Shown: in pieces, positions 1 through 7,084 of the stretch
Numbering within the stretch: position 1 is the first letter of the stretch
How the letters are laid out: each line of letters starts with the position of its first letter
Assembly: GCA_009840005.1 (NCBI GenBank)
Contig: VXOR01000018.1
Span: forward strand, 1-54,760
Direction of reading: 5' to 3'
From: Gemmatimonadota bacterium
GTDB lineage: Bacteria; Latescibacterota; UBA2968; UBA8231
DNA: 54,760 bases
Notes under the pieces: generated by a model
Seen by the model: the letters and a program-made list of their open reading frames with translations, nothing else
What the model was told of the DNA's origin: nothing
The model's database searches: none
Made by a program: the position numbers and the translations under genes

Positions 1-266
1 AACGCCTTATCGATATCGTGTGCTATGCTACATGAATGGATAAAGTCGAGCTTAGGAATTGATAAAACATAGCCGCAACCTATGATTCCCTTCGGCTCAA
101 CCCCGAGTCGCATAAGGAAGAACAAATCTCCAATTACAATTCGCTTAGTATTTCCGCAACTCCAGCGTCTATCATACGGCTCATCATTATTCATGCAATA
201 AACTGCGTATTGAAAATCCTTCCAATCCCATTTATTTGGATTCCATGTGTAAAGGTATGCACTCAT
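1..266 (-). CDS. N-terminal part of an EVE/PUA-like domain protein, cut by the window edge
   Basis: The minus frame opens with ATG at 264-266 and stays open to the window edge (88 codons). It begins MSAYLYTWNPNKW and later has a W-x-C-G-N-T-K-R-I stretch followed by a GDLFFLMR segment. This pattern resembles the EVE/PUA-like modified-base-binding domains found at the N terminus of HNH or McrB-type restriction proteins. The catalytic part would lie outside the window, so the activity cannot be stated. A GAGG-like element lies 10-14 bases upstream of the ATG. The base composition is more AT-rich than most of the window, as in the neighbouring toxin-antitoxin pair, which suggests acquired DNA. 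The family call is from pattern recognition only. Confidence 0.5.
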   Translation of the reverse strand, partial: MSAYLYTWNPNKWDWKDFQYAVYCMNNDEPYDRRWSCGNTKRIVIGDLFFLMRLGVEPKGIIGCGYVLSIPKLDFIHSCSIAHDIDKA

Positions 267-306
267 AATACCCTAGCCTCTGTCCGAAAACGGGCTTACT
301 CTAGGC

Positions 307-579
307 TTACTCGCTCTTGCTATCCCACTCGGGCACCGGACGTTCGGGCACTTTGTCTAAGATAGTCTGCACCTGTTTTTTCAACTCCGGTAAGGATCGC
401 TCAGCTAACCGGCTTTCTAAAAAGGACTCCCGTTCTAATTGTGTGACCTGCATAGTCAAGAGATAGTTGGTCAGTTGATTAAGGGAAATGCCTTGATATT
501 TGGCCTCCCGCTCCAAGCGCTGCTTCAAAGATAAGGGCATGCGCAAAGTGACCACATGCGTTTTACTGACTTTAGACAT
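307..579 (-). CDS. RHH-type antitoxin of a PIN toxin-antitoxin pair
   Basis: This 90-residue protein has an N-terminal ribbon-helix-helix pattern: the strand TKTHVVTLRMP-like segment near residues 6-16, then a basic helix (LKQRLEREAKYQGISLNQ) and a second helix. Such Arc/MetJ-fold proteins bind the operator of their own operon and neutralise the toxin with an acidic or charged C-terminal tail, which is present here. The gene overlaps the end of the upstream PIN gene by 8 bases, so the order is toxin then antitoxin and the two are probably translationally coupled. The pairing with a COG1569-type PIN protein is typical. The exact family name is uncertain. Confidence 0.65.
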   Translation of the reverse strand: MSKVSKTHVVTLRMPLSLKQRLEREAKYQGISLNQLTNYLLTMQVTQLERESFLESRLAERSLPELKKQVQTILDKVPERPVPEWDSKSE

Positions 580-1006
580 GGTTGGCCTTCCATTCTCGAT
601 AGAATCTCTGAGGGGTCACTACTTGAAAACCAAACCCCTTGAGTTCTCCCTGGTTAAAATGCTTGACATTGGAAGTAATCAAATAATCGCTGTCGCTGGC
701 AAAGGCGCATTCGTAGAACAGATTGTCATCCTCATCGACTAAATTGGGGCGAAGTAAAAAGTATATTTTATGATTTTGGGCTAACAGGGCCAACAAATCT
801 AACGTCGCCTCGATTTCTTCGCGGGTCGGCTCTAACTGAGCGATTTTGTTTGGGCGAGTAAGTACATCGCAATACTCGAAATAGACCTGCGAGGATAAGG
901 CCAATTTGATTTTCTCCTCTAAAATCAAGCGCAGAATTTGGTGTGAGGCACCTGTTTTACTGTAGAGAGCCGAAAAAATCACGTTGGTATCAAGCGTAAC
1001 AATCAT
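572..1006 (-). CDS. PIN-domain toxin (putative endoribonuclease, COG1569-like)
   Basis: This 144-residue single PIN domain starts MIVTLDTNVIFSALYS. The acidic residues expected at the Mg-dependent RNase centre are visible: Asp6, Glu44 in the YFEYCDVL helix, the DEDDN cluster at 91-95, and Asp105 in the ASDSDYLIT strand. It would cleave RNA when not bound by its partner, the overlapping RHH gene downstream. The operon is AT-richer than the following genes, consistent with horizontal acquisition. PIN assignment is firm. Toxicity and the RNA target are inferred from the family. Confidence 0.8.
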   Translation of the reverse strand: MIVTLDTNVIFSALYSKTGASHQILRLILEEKIKLALSSQVYFEYCDVLTRPNKIAQLEPTREEIEATLDLLALLAQNHKIYFLLRPNLVDEDDNLFYECAFASDSDYLITSNVKHFNQGELKGFGFQVVTPQRFYREWKANHV

Positions 1007-1198
1007 ACCGATATGATAGCATATACGAATACAAAATCAAGAAAAATTTACTGTTTTGCCTGAACACGCATACGCTAACGCCCTGATTCAGTGGCAGAAA
1101 GCTGTCCACTGAACCGGTTTTGTGGGCCAGCCAGTGCCAGCACGTCCTGACCGCTATCGCAATCGCCTAGGCCCTTTGACTTGCAGATTGTTTCTCAG

Positions 1199-2053
1199 TT
1201 ATGGAGCAGTGGTCTCAAACAACGCCAACCAATCGTCCACGCTTTGGGCCACCAACTCGGGGTGAGCTTGGCTGCGGGCGATAAAGCCAGGAACGCCGTC
1301 GCGGCCGCTGGGCTGAGCCGGGTCGCTGTAGCGCAGGTCGAGGCTCCAGCGGATGTGGTCGGAGTGGTTGGGGATGGAGCGGTGGATGGTCTTGTGCTGG
1401 ATGAGCAGTACGCCGCCGACTTTGACCGGACAGCTAACTTGCTCGCCGGGAGGCAGGTACTGATCGGTGATGCCTTTGAAATTGGCACCAGGGCCTAAGC
1501 CGTGCTCGTGGCCGATGAGCGGGGCGCGGTTGCTGCCGGCAATAACTTCCATGCAGCCGTTTTCAGGAGTGGCATCGACCAAGGGGATCCAAAAATTGAC
1601 CATGAAGGTCTCTTCCGCGTCGGGCTGCAAATAGCCCAAGTCTTGGTGCCAGGGCACCACGGTGGCGTTTTGGTTGGGCAATTTGGCGCGCAAGTTGAAT
1701 TGCGGGTGAGCCAATATCTCAGGGCCGATCACGGATTCGACAATGTCGAGCAGCGCCGGTTGGGTCAAAATGGCGAACATGCCCTCGGTCTTGAGCTTGC
1801 CGTTGACTTGGCGCAACAGCGGTTCAGGGTTCGCCAACTGGGAGTGGATGTGGACCAGGCGCTTGGCAAAGGGCAGACCCGCGTGCAGCTCGGCCAGTTC
1901 GCCAGCAGCGTAGGCCTCCTCGGAGGCGGTATCGACAATGGCGTCGATTTCAGTGATGAGGAGGTCGAAGACAGCGGGGTCAATGACATCCTCAACTAGG
2001 AGGTAGCCCTCGGTGCGATAGAAGTCGAGTTGGTCAGAAGTGAGGCCGCTCAT
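1199..2053 (-). CDS. Phytanoyl-CoA dioxygenase (PhyH) family protein, paralogue 1
   Basis: This 284-residue protein is a predicted Fe(II)/2-oxoglutarate-dependent oxygenase of the PhyH superfamily with a double-stranded beta-helix core. The iron ligands His136-x-Asp138 (PWHQDLGYL) are present. The distal His (224) and 2-oxoglutarate-binding Arg (235) lie in the HRSIPNHSDHIRW segment. The central ENGCMEVIAGSN stretch matches the usual ENG-(A/C/P)-x-x-(V/I)-(I/V)-PGSH strand. Its substrate cannot be deduced; small-molecule hydroxylation is typical. It is one of five family members in this window and they are not close copies of one another. An orphan antitoxin gene lies 38 bases upstream on the same strand, with no obvious functional link. 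Confidence 0.9.
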   Translation of the reverse strand: MSGLTSDQLDFYRTEGYLLVEDVIDPAVFDLLITEIDAIVDTASEEAYAAGELAELHAGLPFAKRLVHIHSQLANPEPLLRQVNGKLKTEGMFAILTQPALLDIVESVIGPEILAHPQFNLRAKLPNQNATVVPWHQDLGYLQPDAEETFMVNFWIPLVDATPENGCMEVIAGSNRAPLIGHEHGLGPGANFKGITDQYLPPGEQVSCPVKVGGVLLIQHKTIHRSIPNHSDHIRWSLDLRYSDPAQPSGRDGVPGFIARSQAHPELVAQSVDDWLALFETTAP

Positions 2054-2091
2054 GGGAATTGTCCTTTCGTTGGGGGCTAGTTGGAGTCTGG

Positions 2092-2361
2092 CTATTGCCT
2101 TCGTTCTTCCACCACGATATCCGAGACGTCTTTCTGTCCGGGTTTGACGCGCACAGGGCGCGTGGCACCTCTCGGTTTTCCCCCTGTCCCAGCATTGATC
2201 CCCGGCAAGGTTGCTAACCGCTCTTCCAACAGGCGGGACGGTAGCGGCACGAGGAGGGCGATGGGCTTCCCCCTATAAGTTACGACGACCGTCTCTCCCC
2301 GCTGGACTTGCCGAAGATAGCACGACAACCTGCTCTTCAGGTCGCGTACAGATACGTTCAT
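2092..2361 (-). CDS. Orphan Phd/YefM-type antitoxin
   Basis: This 89-residue protein starts MNVSVRDLKSRLSCYL, a Phd/YefM N-terminal DNA-binding fold (the usual V-x-E/D-x-K-x-x-L pattern followed by G-E-x-V-x-V-T-x-R-G-x-P-I-A). I chose the ATG at 2359-2361 because AAGGGG lies just upstream and the family motif begins there; a longer reading frame upstream has no family similarity. Antitoxins of this kind normally precede a Doc or PIN/RelE toxin, but the next gene on the strand is a PhyH oxygenase, so no toxin partner is visible. It may be a solitary regulator or what remains of a lost pair. Confidence 0.75.
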   Translation of the reverse strand: MNVSVRDLKSRLSCYLRQVQRGETVVVTYRGKPIALLVPLPSRLLEERLATLPGINAGTGGKPRGATRPVRVKPGQKDVSDIVVEERRQ

Positions 2362-2514
2362 TGCGCGCCCCTTGTAACTGGGACGAGTGTAGTCACATTG
2401 ACCTATCGAGGCAAGCGCGGCGGTCACACACCCACTTTTGACATTGTTCAACCGGCAGGGGAGCTTGAGTTCTAAGTGGAGCCCTTTGCTATCCTCAACC
2501 AAGAAGGAAGGACA

Positions 2515-3467
2515 ATGCACATGTTTGCGGCCGTGCTGTCCGCCGCTTTTCTCATCTTCGGGGCAGCCGCAGCCGATGAGCAGCCCGCCCGTACCGACAC
2601 GAGAAGCTCGACCCCTACTGGTTTGCCCGCCGCTCCGGCTTCAACGTCAACGTCTGGAACCACTGGAACTTCGCCGGCGAGCGGCTGTCCCGCGGCATCA
2701 ACTTCAACACTTGGCACAACCTGCATAACTACTGGGGATTCTGGATGGGCCTCAGCCGCAACTTCGCCGCCTTTGACGACTTGGCCACTCGCGGCGGACC
2801 GCTCATGCTCTCGCCCGCCCACACCTGGTTTGGCATGGACGTGTGGACGGACGATCGCAAGCCCATCAGTGGCTGGCTCGGCTGGAACATCAGCGGAAGC
2901 CGGGGAGGCGACAACTTGGGATCGTGGGTCGGCTTTGAAATCGCACTGCGCCCCGTATCCCAGTTTGAGCTGGGAATCGAGCCGGGCTACAACTTCAACC
3001 GCAACTTCGCCCAGTGGATAGAGAACAAGGACGAGGACGGCGACAGCGAGGACGACCACTTCATCTTCGGCGAGCTCGAAAGCCGCGTCTTCGAGATCGG
3101 CGTGCGCGTCACCTAGGCCTTCATGCCGAGTCTGAGCTTGCAGTTGTTCGCGCAGCCCTTTGTGACAACCGGCGACTACGGTGCCATCAAGGAACTGGCG
3201 CGCCCGCGGTCCTACGAATTCTCACCCTACGCCGACCTTGAAGAAAACCCGGACTTCCACCGCCGCTCACTGCGCTCTAACGCAGTGCTGCGCTGGGAGT
3301 ACCGACCCGGCAGCACGCTCTTCGCCGTCTGGCAGCAGAGCCGCGACCGCGCCTTCGACGACGTTAGCGACCCGAGGTTCCGCCCCGCCGGCGACTTGAG
3401 CCGCGCCTCCGCCGCCGACGGCGACAATATCTTCCTGATCAAGCTCAATCGCTGGTTCGGGCTGTAG
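2515..3467 (+). pseudogene. Decayed outer-membrane-type DUF5916 protein (signal peptide joined to C-terminal barrel, amber codon)
   Basis: ATG 2515 follows AAGGAAGGA and begins a signal-peptide-like stretch (MHMFAAVLSAAFLIFGAAA). Around 2590 the recognisable reading switches frame to HEKLDPYWFARRSGFN and continues through GFWMGLSRNFAAFDDL and VGFEIALRPVSQFELG, which matches the C-terminal beta-barrel region of DUF5916 proteins. TAG at 3114-3116 interrupts it, yet the same frame continues downstream as AFMPSLSLQLFAQPFVTTGD and ends RWFGL at 3467. Family proteins are usually 700-900 residues, so most of the N-terminal carbohydrate-binding half is deleted. The TAG sits where the family commonly has a Trp (TGG to TAG). 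I read it as a relic with a large deletion, a frameshift and one nonsense change. Confidence 0.75.
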
Positions 3468-3489
3468 AGACCAGCAAGCCCAGCCCGGC

Positions 3490-3517
3490 TTGACGGAATT
3501 CGGCGTTCCGCTATCTT
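3490..3517 (+). promoter_or_regulatory. Sigma-70-type promoter of the aspS leader
   Basis: TTGACG at 3490-3495 and TATCTT at 3512-3517 are separated by 16 bases. Transcription should start near 3523-3526, which is practically at the first ATG of the leader peptide (3526). The first leader frame would then be translated from a leaderless or nearly leaderless 5' end. Confidence 0.6.
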
Positions 3518-3525
3518 AGACGACT

Positions 3526-3594
3526 ATGATGATCCGTCAGAACGACCGCACGCAGAATAATAATAATCCGCTAGCCCCATTGCGCGTGTTCTGA
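3526..3594 (+). CDS. Leader peptide 1 of aspS, with an Asn-Asn-Asn-Asn run
   Basis: This 22-codon frame reads MMIRQNDRTQNNNNPLAPLR then VF and a TGA stop. AAC-GAC at codons 6-7 and AAT four times in a row at codons 11-14 (3556-3567) give five Asn and one Asp in 22 codons. It starts at the predicted transcription start and has no Shine-Dalgarno sequence. An intrinsic terminator follows 29 bases after the stop. Its position before an AspRS gene and its codon content are those of a ribosome-mediated attenuation peptide that stalls when Asn-tRNA is scarce. There is no homology evidence, so translation is inferred. Confidence 0.65.
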   Translation: MMIRQNDRTQNNNNPLAPLRVF

Positions 3595-3654
3595 CGACTG
3601 ACTTCAACCCAATCCGAATTCACAACCCGTCGCGAACACGCATCGCGGCGGGTT
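3535..3654 (+). promoter_or_regulatory. Attenuator 1: mutually exclusive RNA hairpins
   Basis: Segment 1 (3535-3543, CGTCAGAAC, inside the leader peptide) pairs perfectly over 9 bp with segment 2 (3588-3596, GTTCTGACG). Segment 2 can instead use 3584-3591 (GCGTGTTC) to pair over 8 bp with 3634-3641 (GAACACGC), which is the apex and loop of the terminator. Terminator arms are 3624-3634 and 3644-3654. A ribosome held at the Asn codons would cover segment 1 and free segment 2, disfavouring the terminator. Pairings are read from the sequence. The switching is inferred. Confidence 0.6.
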
Positions 3655-3664
3655 TTCTGTTTTT
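3624..3664 (+). terminator. Intrinsic terminator of attenuator 1
   Basis: An 11-bp stem, AACCCGTCGCG (3624-3634) with CGCGGCGGGTT (3644-3654), has one G-U pair and a 9-base loop. It is followed by TTTTCTGTTTTT. It lies between leader peptide 1 and the ribosome-binding site of leader peptide 2. Confidence 0.8.
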
Positions 3665-3677
3665 AGGAGCTATTGAA

Positions 3678-3770
3678 ATGACATTCCGGCACAAGCACAC
3701 GGCACGCGCCTTTGTGCATAACAACGACGACAATAACCCCGCCATTCGGGCTCGATGGCGTTGGCCGTGA
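3678..3770 (+). CDS. Leader peptide 2 of aspS, with Asn-Asn-Asp-Asp-Asn-Asn
   Basis: This 30-codon frame has AGGAG at 3665-3669, eight bases before its ATG. Codons 15-20 (3720-3737) are AAC AAC GAC GAC AAT AAC, so Asn and Asp codons alternate in a block of six; the peptide ends RARWRWP-TGA. A perfect 12-bp terminator follows 20 bases after the stop and aspS begins 27 bases after its U-run. The strong ribosome-binding site and the six-codon block of the two amino acids whose tRNAs a non-discriminating AspRS charges make this the clearer of the two leader peptides. Confidence 0.75.
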   Translation: MTFRHKHTARAFVHNNDDNNPAIRARWRWP

Positions 3771-3824
3771 TCGGATTCTACCCTCACCCCAACCCGCCGT
3801 TGAGCCTCGCGCCAACGGCGGGTT
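3698..3824 (+). promoter_or_regulatory. Attenuator 2: competing RNA pairings
   Basis: Segment 1 inside the leader frame (3698-3707, CACGGC then ACGC) pairs with 3764-3769 (GCCGTG) and 3758-3761 (GCGT) across a two-base bulge. The same segment 2 can use 3759-3765 (CGTTGGC) to pair with 3811-3817 (GCCAACG), which is the 3' arm of the terminator, so it directly competes with terminator formation. The Asn/Asp codons lie between segments 1 and 2. Pairings are visible. Regulation is inferred. Confidence 0.6.
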
Positions 3825-3827
3825 TTT
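3791..3827 (+). terminator. Intrinsic terminator of attenuator 2
   Basis: This is a perfect 12-bp stem, AACCCGCCGTTG (3791-3802) with CAACGGCGGGTT (3813-3824), with a 10-base loop and a TTTTT run at 3823-3827. The first half of the stem resembles terminator 1, so the two modules may have arisen by duplication. Confidence 0.85.
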
Positions 3828-3854
3828 CATGTACATCCAAAACTGGAGGCTACC

Positions 3855-5615
3855 ATGCACCGCTATCGCACGCATACCTGCGGCGAACTCCGCAAGCGCC
3901 ACGTCGGTCAAAACATTCGCCTGAGCGGTTGGCTTCATCGCAAAAGGGACCACGGAGGCATATTGTTCCTAGATCTGCGCGACCACTACGGCATCACCCA
4001 ACTCGTGATCTCGCCGGAGAATGACGCTGCGGCAATCGCAACCAAGGTCCCCCGCGAATCCGTAATCCACGTCGTAGGCGACGTGCGCGAACGCTCGCCC
4101 GAGACCATCAACAGCGCGATGGAGACCGGAGAAGTGGAAATCGCCGTTCGCGATCTAGAAGTGCTCTCGTCAGCGGAACCGCTTCCCTTTTCCGTGGCCG
4201 AAGATCCCGACGTGGGGGAGAGCACCCGCTTGTCCTATCGCTTCCTAGACCTGCGCCGGGCCGGATTGCACCGCCGCATTCAGCTCCGCTCGGAGGTGAT
4301 CGCCAACATCAGACGGCGCATGACGGACATGGGCTTTGCCGAGTTCCAGACGCCCATTCTCACTAGCAGCTCGCCCGAAGGCGCACGCGATTACCTCGTG
4401 CCGAGCCGGCTCTATCCCGGCCAATTTTACGCGCTGCCGCAGGCACCGCAGCAGTTCAAACAGTTGCTGATGGTGTCCGGCTTCGACCGCTACTTCCAGA
4501 TCGCGCCCTGCTTCCGCGACGAAGACGCCCGCGCCGACCGCTCCCCCGGCGAGTTCTACCAACTCGACCTCGAAATGGCTTTCGTCGAGCAGGAAGATGT
4601 CTTCGCTGTGGTCGAGGAACTCTTTTCCGGACTCTTCCGCGAGTTCACCGATTGGAAAGTGACCACGCCGCCGTTCCCGCGCCTTTCCCACGCCGACGCC
4701 ATGCTGCGCTTCGGCACAGACAAACCAGACCTGCGCTTCGCGCTCGAAATCCAAGACCTCTCCGAGATCTTCGCGGACTCCTCGTTCAGGCTGTTCAGGG
4801 ACATCGTCGCAGCAGGCGGGGTCGTCCGCGCCCTGTGCGTTCCCGCAATAGAGGTGCAGCCGCGCTCGTTTTTCGACGGCCTTGAAGCATTTGTCAAAGA
4901 AGCGGGAGGCAAAGGATTGGCGTACCTCATCAACGGAGCGCAGGCCACAGGTCCAATCGCCGCGGCCCTGGAACAGAGCGTGCGCAGTCGCATTATCGAG
5001 CAGTGCACCGCCGCGCCGGGATCAGCCATTTTCTTCATCGCCGGACCGCCAGCCGAGGCAGCGGCCCTAGCGGGACGGTTGCGCCTGCATCTGGCAGACC
5101 AGCTCAATTTGCGTCAGGAGCGTTGCTATGAATTCTGCTGGGTCGTCGATTTTCCCATGTACGAATGGGACGAAGAACGCGCTTGCGTGGCCTTTTCGCA
5201 CAATCCGTTTTCCATGCCGCAGGGTGGCATGGCTGCGCTGGAGACGCAACCGCCGCTGGAGATCAAGGCATATCAGTACGATATCGTCTGCAACGGCCTC
5301 GAACTATCGAGCGGTGCCATCCGCAACCACAGACCAGACATCATGTACAAGGCGTTTGAGATTGCCGGGCACTCGCAGCGGGACGTGGATCACAAGTTCG
5401 GCGGCATGATCCGCGCCTTGCGCTACGGCGCTCCACCCCACGGCGGCATCGCGCCCGGCATCGACCGCATCGTCATGCTGCTGGCGGACGAGCCGAACAT
5501 CCGGGAGGTCATCGCCTTCCCCATGAACCAGAATGCACAAGATCCGCTCATGGGCGCGCCGAGCGAGGTGTCGCCTGAGCAGTTGCGGGAGTTGCACATA
5601 GCGGTTCGGGAGTGA
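3855..5615 (+). CDS. aspS: Aspartyl-tRNA synthetase, probably non-discriminating (Asp/Asn)
   Basis: This 586-residue class II synthetase has an N-terminal OB-fold anticodon-binding domain (about 1-110). Motif 2 ([19 protein letters not shown]), the bacterial GAD insertion (about 300-410) and motif 3 ([13 protein letters not shown]) follow. GGAGG at 3845-3849 sets the ATG. In the anticodon domain, LHRKRDHGG places His33 where the non-discriminating Pseudomonas aeruginosa enzyme has His31 and the discriminating E. coli enzyme has Leu30. It probably therefore charges both tRNA-Asp and tRNA-Asn, with Asp-tRNA-Asn then amidated by GatCAB (not in this window). Its RadRSPGEF variant of motif 2 resembles alphaproteobacterial-type sequences. 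Two attenuator-like modules precede it. Its last ~100 bp are repeated at 7931-8035. Confidence 0.95.
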   Translation: MHRYRTHTCGELRKRHVGQNIRLSGWLHRKRDHGGILFLDLRDHYGITQLVISPENDAAAIATKVPRESVIHVVGDVRERSPETINSAMETGEVEIAVRDLEVLSSAEPLPFSVAEDPDVGESTRLSYRFLDLRRAGLHRRIQLRSEVIANIRRRMTDMGFAEFQTPILTSSSPEGARDYLVPSRLYPGQFYALPQAPQQFKQLLMVSGFDRYFQIAPCFRDEDARADRSPGEFYQLDLEMAFVEQEDVFAVVEELFSGLFREFTDWKVTTPPFPRLSHADAMLRFGTDKPDLRFALEIQDLSEIFADSSFRLFRDIVAAGGVVRALCVPAIEVQPRSFFDGLEAFVKEAGGKGLAYLINGAQATGPIAAALEQSVRSRIIEQCTAAPGSAIFFIAGPPAEAAALAGRLRLHLADQLNLRQERCYEFCWVVDFPMYEWDEERACVAFSHNPFSMPQGGMAALETQPPLEIKAYQYDIVCNGLELSSGAIRNHRPDIMYKAFEIAGHSQRDVDHKFGGMIRALRYGAPPHGGIAPGIDRIVMLLADEPNIREVIAFPMNQNAQDPLMGAPSEVSPEQLRELHIAVRE

Positions 5616-5663
5616 TATTATTCTTGAAATGAACCTCAGCAACCTAGGAAAGTGAGTCCCGCC

Positions 5664-6602
5664 ATGAAAACACAACGCTACCAACTCCGCATCAGCGGCC
5701 TAAAAGAAGATGAAGGTCAAATCAAGATGGCGACTCTCCGGCGTGTTATGGACGCTCTTCTCGTGACAGCAGAGCGGACCACCCGCTTGCTCGCTACGGG
5801 CGCAGGAAGTGGGAGGGGGGCGAGGCCTCAGTGGCTGGACGCCACCATTGACTTCACGATAACTGGGTTGAAATCCGGATCTACGATTTTTGACATAGAA
5901 GCTCCCCAGCTTGGTGAGACGGCCTACGCACAATTTGTCCAAGAAGATTTATGGAGCAAGAAACCCAGCCTAGACGAAACTGCGCTCGATCTGGTCGCTC
6001 AATCGATCAATGAGACCCAGGCCAACAATCCAATTGGAGATTATTTCGATAGTTCGGTTCTCGAAGCGATTCTCAAGTTCAGACAAGCGGCTGGCGTTGC
6101 CGGTGTACGCTATGAAATGATCCCTCAAGGCACTGCGCATGGGCAATTCGAGCTGGATGACGTTACTTGTACATATGTCAAAGAGCGGTTGAATGACATT
6201 CCAGCTCCAAGGTCTTTCATCGTAAGTGGCAGGCTTGACGAGATCAAACATGGTAATGGTCGCTTTCGCCTTTTGGTGAGCCAGAAGTCGGCACTCTTTG
6301 GACGGCTAGACGCATCATTGAGTGTAGAGGCTTTGCGTCCTCTATGGGGCAAGCAGACCACTGTTGAGGGAATAGTGCATTTCAAGGCCAATGGACAGCC
6401 GCGATTGATCGAGGCTCGTCGGATTAGTGGTCGGCTGGAAAAAGATGTCGTTTTCGAAGAAATGCCATCAATAGAGGTCCAGAAATCGCATGACCTGTTC
6501 CCAGAACAACGCAAGCAAGGCGGGGGCTTTGACCCTATTGAGCTTGCGGGCGCGTGGCCTGGCGATGAACCCATCGAGGATCTCCTAGCCCAACTCGATT
6601 GA
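5664..6602 (+). CDS. Unknown protein, first gene of a PIN/Abi_C cassette
   Basis: I do not recognise this 312-residue protein. The start was placed at ATG 5664 (MKTQRYQLRISGLKEDEGQI); a GTG at 5652 in the same frame is possible. The N-terminal 110 residues have a strand-helix-strand pattern with an ITGLKSGSTIFDIEAP segment. The C-terminal part is beta-rich, and its RFRLLVSQKSALFGR then WGKQTTVEGIVHFKANGQPR looks like an OB- or SH3-like barrel that might bind RNA or a partner. There is no signal peptide or membrane segment. Its stop overlaps the TTG-containing upstream edge of the PIN frame, and the three genes run head to tail without gaps, so it probably works with the PIN and Abi_C proteins. 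The cassette sits between two copies of the aspS 3' end. Confidence 0.7.
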   Translation: MKTQRYQLRISGLKEDEGQIKMATLRRVMDALLVTAERTTRLLATGAGSGRGARPQWLDATIDFTITGLKSGSTIFDIEAPQLGETAYAQFVQEDLWSKKPSLDETALDLVAQSINETQANNPIGDYFDSSVLEAILKFRQAAGVAGVRYEMIPQGTAHGQFELDDVTCTYVKERLNDIPAPRSFIVSGRLDEIKHGNGRFRLLVSQKSALFGRLDASLSVEALRPLWGKQTTVEGIVHFKANGQPRLIEARRISGRLEKDVVFEEMPSIEVQKSHDLFPEQRKQGGGFDPIELAGAWPGDEPIEDLLAQLD

Positions 6603-6613
6603 GCGATATTTTT

Positions 6614-7084
6614 ATGACACGTTTCCTCCTAGACACGAATCTGTTGCTCGGTTTCACCCGGAAAGCATCGTGGGCTATCCGGGCTCGCGCAGAATTCAAT
6701 CTCGGAGATCCAGAAACAATGGTCTTTACATCCGTTATCTGCCAAGGAGAGATTCTCGCGCTTGCGGAGAAGAATGGTTGGGGCAGCAACAGACGAACTC
6801 ACCTTGAGCAAATTCTTAAGGAAGTGCCGACGCTTGACATCAGCAAACGAACGATTTTGGGCGCGTACGCTCGGATCGATGCTTGGACCCACGGTAAGCC
6901 TGTGACTTCTCCTCAAAATGCGCCACCGCCAAAGCTAGCTATACCAATGCAACAAAATGACCTCTGGATTGCTGCGACAGCTCACGTAAGCGGGGCTGCA
7001 CTCCTGTCAACAGATACCGACTTCAGACATTTGGACAGTGTATGGTTCAAATTCATCCATGTAAGCCAAGAAGACCATGAATGA
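6614..7084 (+). CDS. PIN-domain protein, second gene of the cassette
   Basis: This 156-residue protein starts at ATG 6614 (MTRFLLDTNLLLGFTRKASW). PIN residues are visible: the first Asp in LLDTNLLLG, Glu in the SVICQGEILALAEKNGW helix, Asp in QQNDLWIAATA, and the STDTDF strand near the C terminus. It would be a Mg-dependent ribonuclease. Unlike ordinary VapC toxins it has no small RHH or AbrB antitoxin beside it; the neighbours are a 312-residue unknown upstream and an Abi_C protein that overlaps its stop by ATGA. A larger partner may therefore control it. Confidence 0.8.
   Translation: MTRFLLDTNLLLGFTRKASWAIRARAEFNLGDPETMVFTSVICQGEILALAEKNGWGSNRRTHLEQILKEVPTLDISKRTILGAYARIDAWTHGKPVTSPQNAPPPKLAIPMQQNDLWIAATAHVSGAALLSTDTDFRHLDSVWFKFIHVSQEDHE

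Noticed and set aside
3111..3131. Programmed amber readthrough in the DUF5916 gene
   Set aside because: The gene also lacks most of its N terminus and changes frame, so decay is the simpler explanation.
3526..3855. A T-box riboswitch upstream of aspS
   Set aside because: I find no T-box sequence (AGGGTGGNACCGCG-like) and no specifier loop; short frames with Asn/Asp codons fit better.
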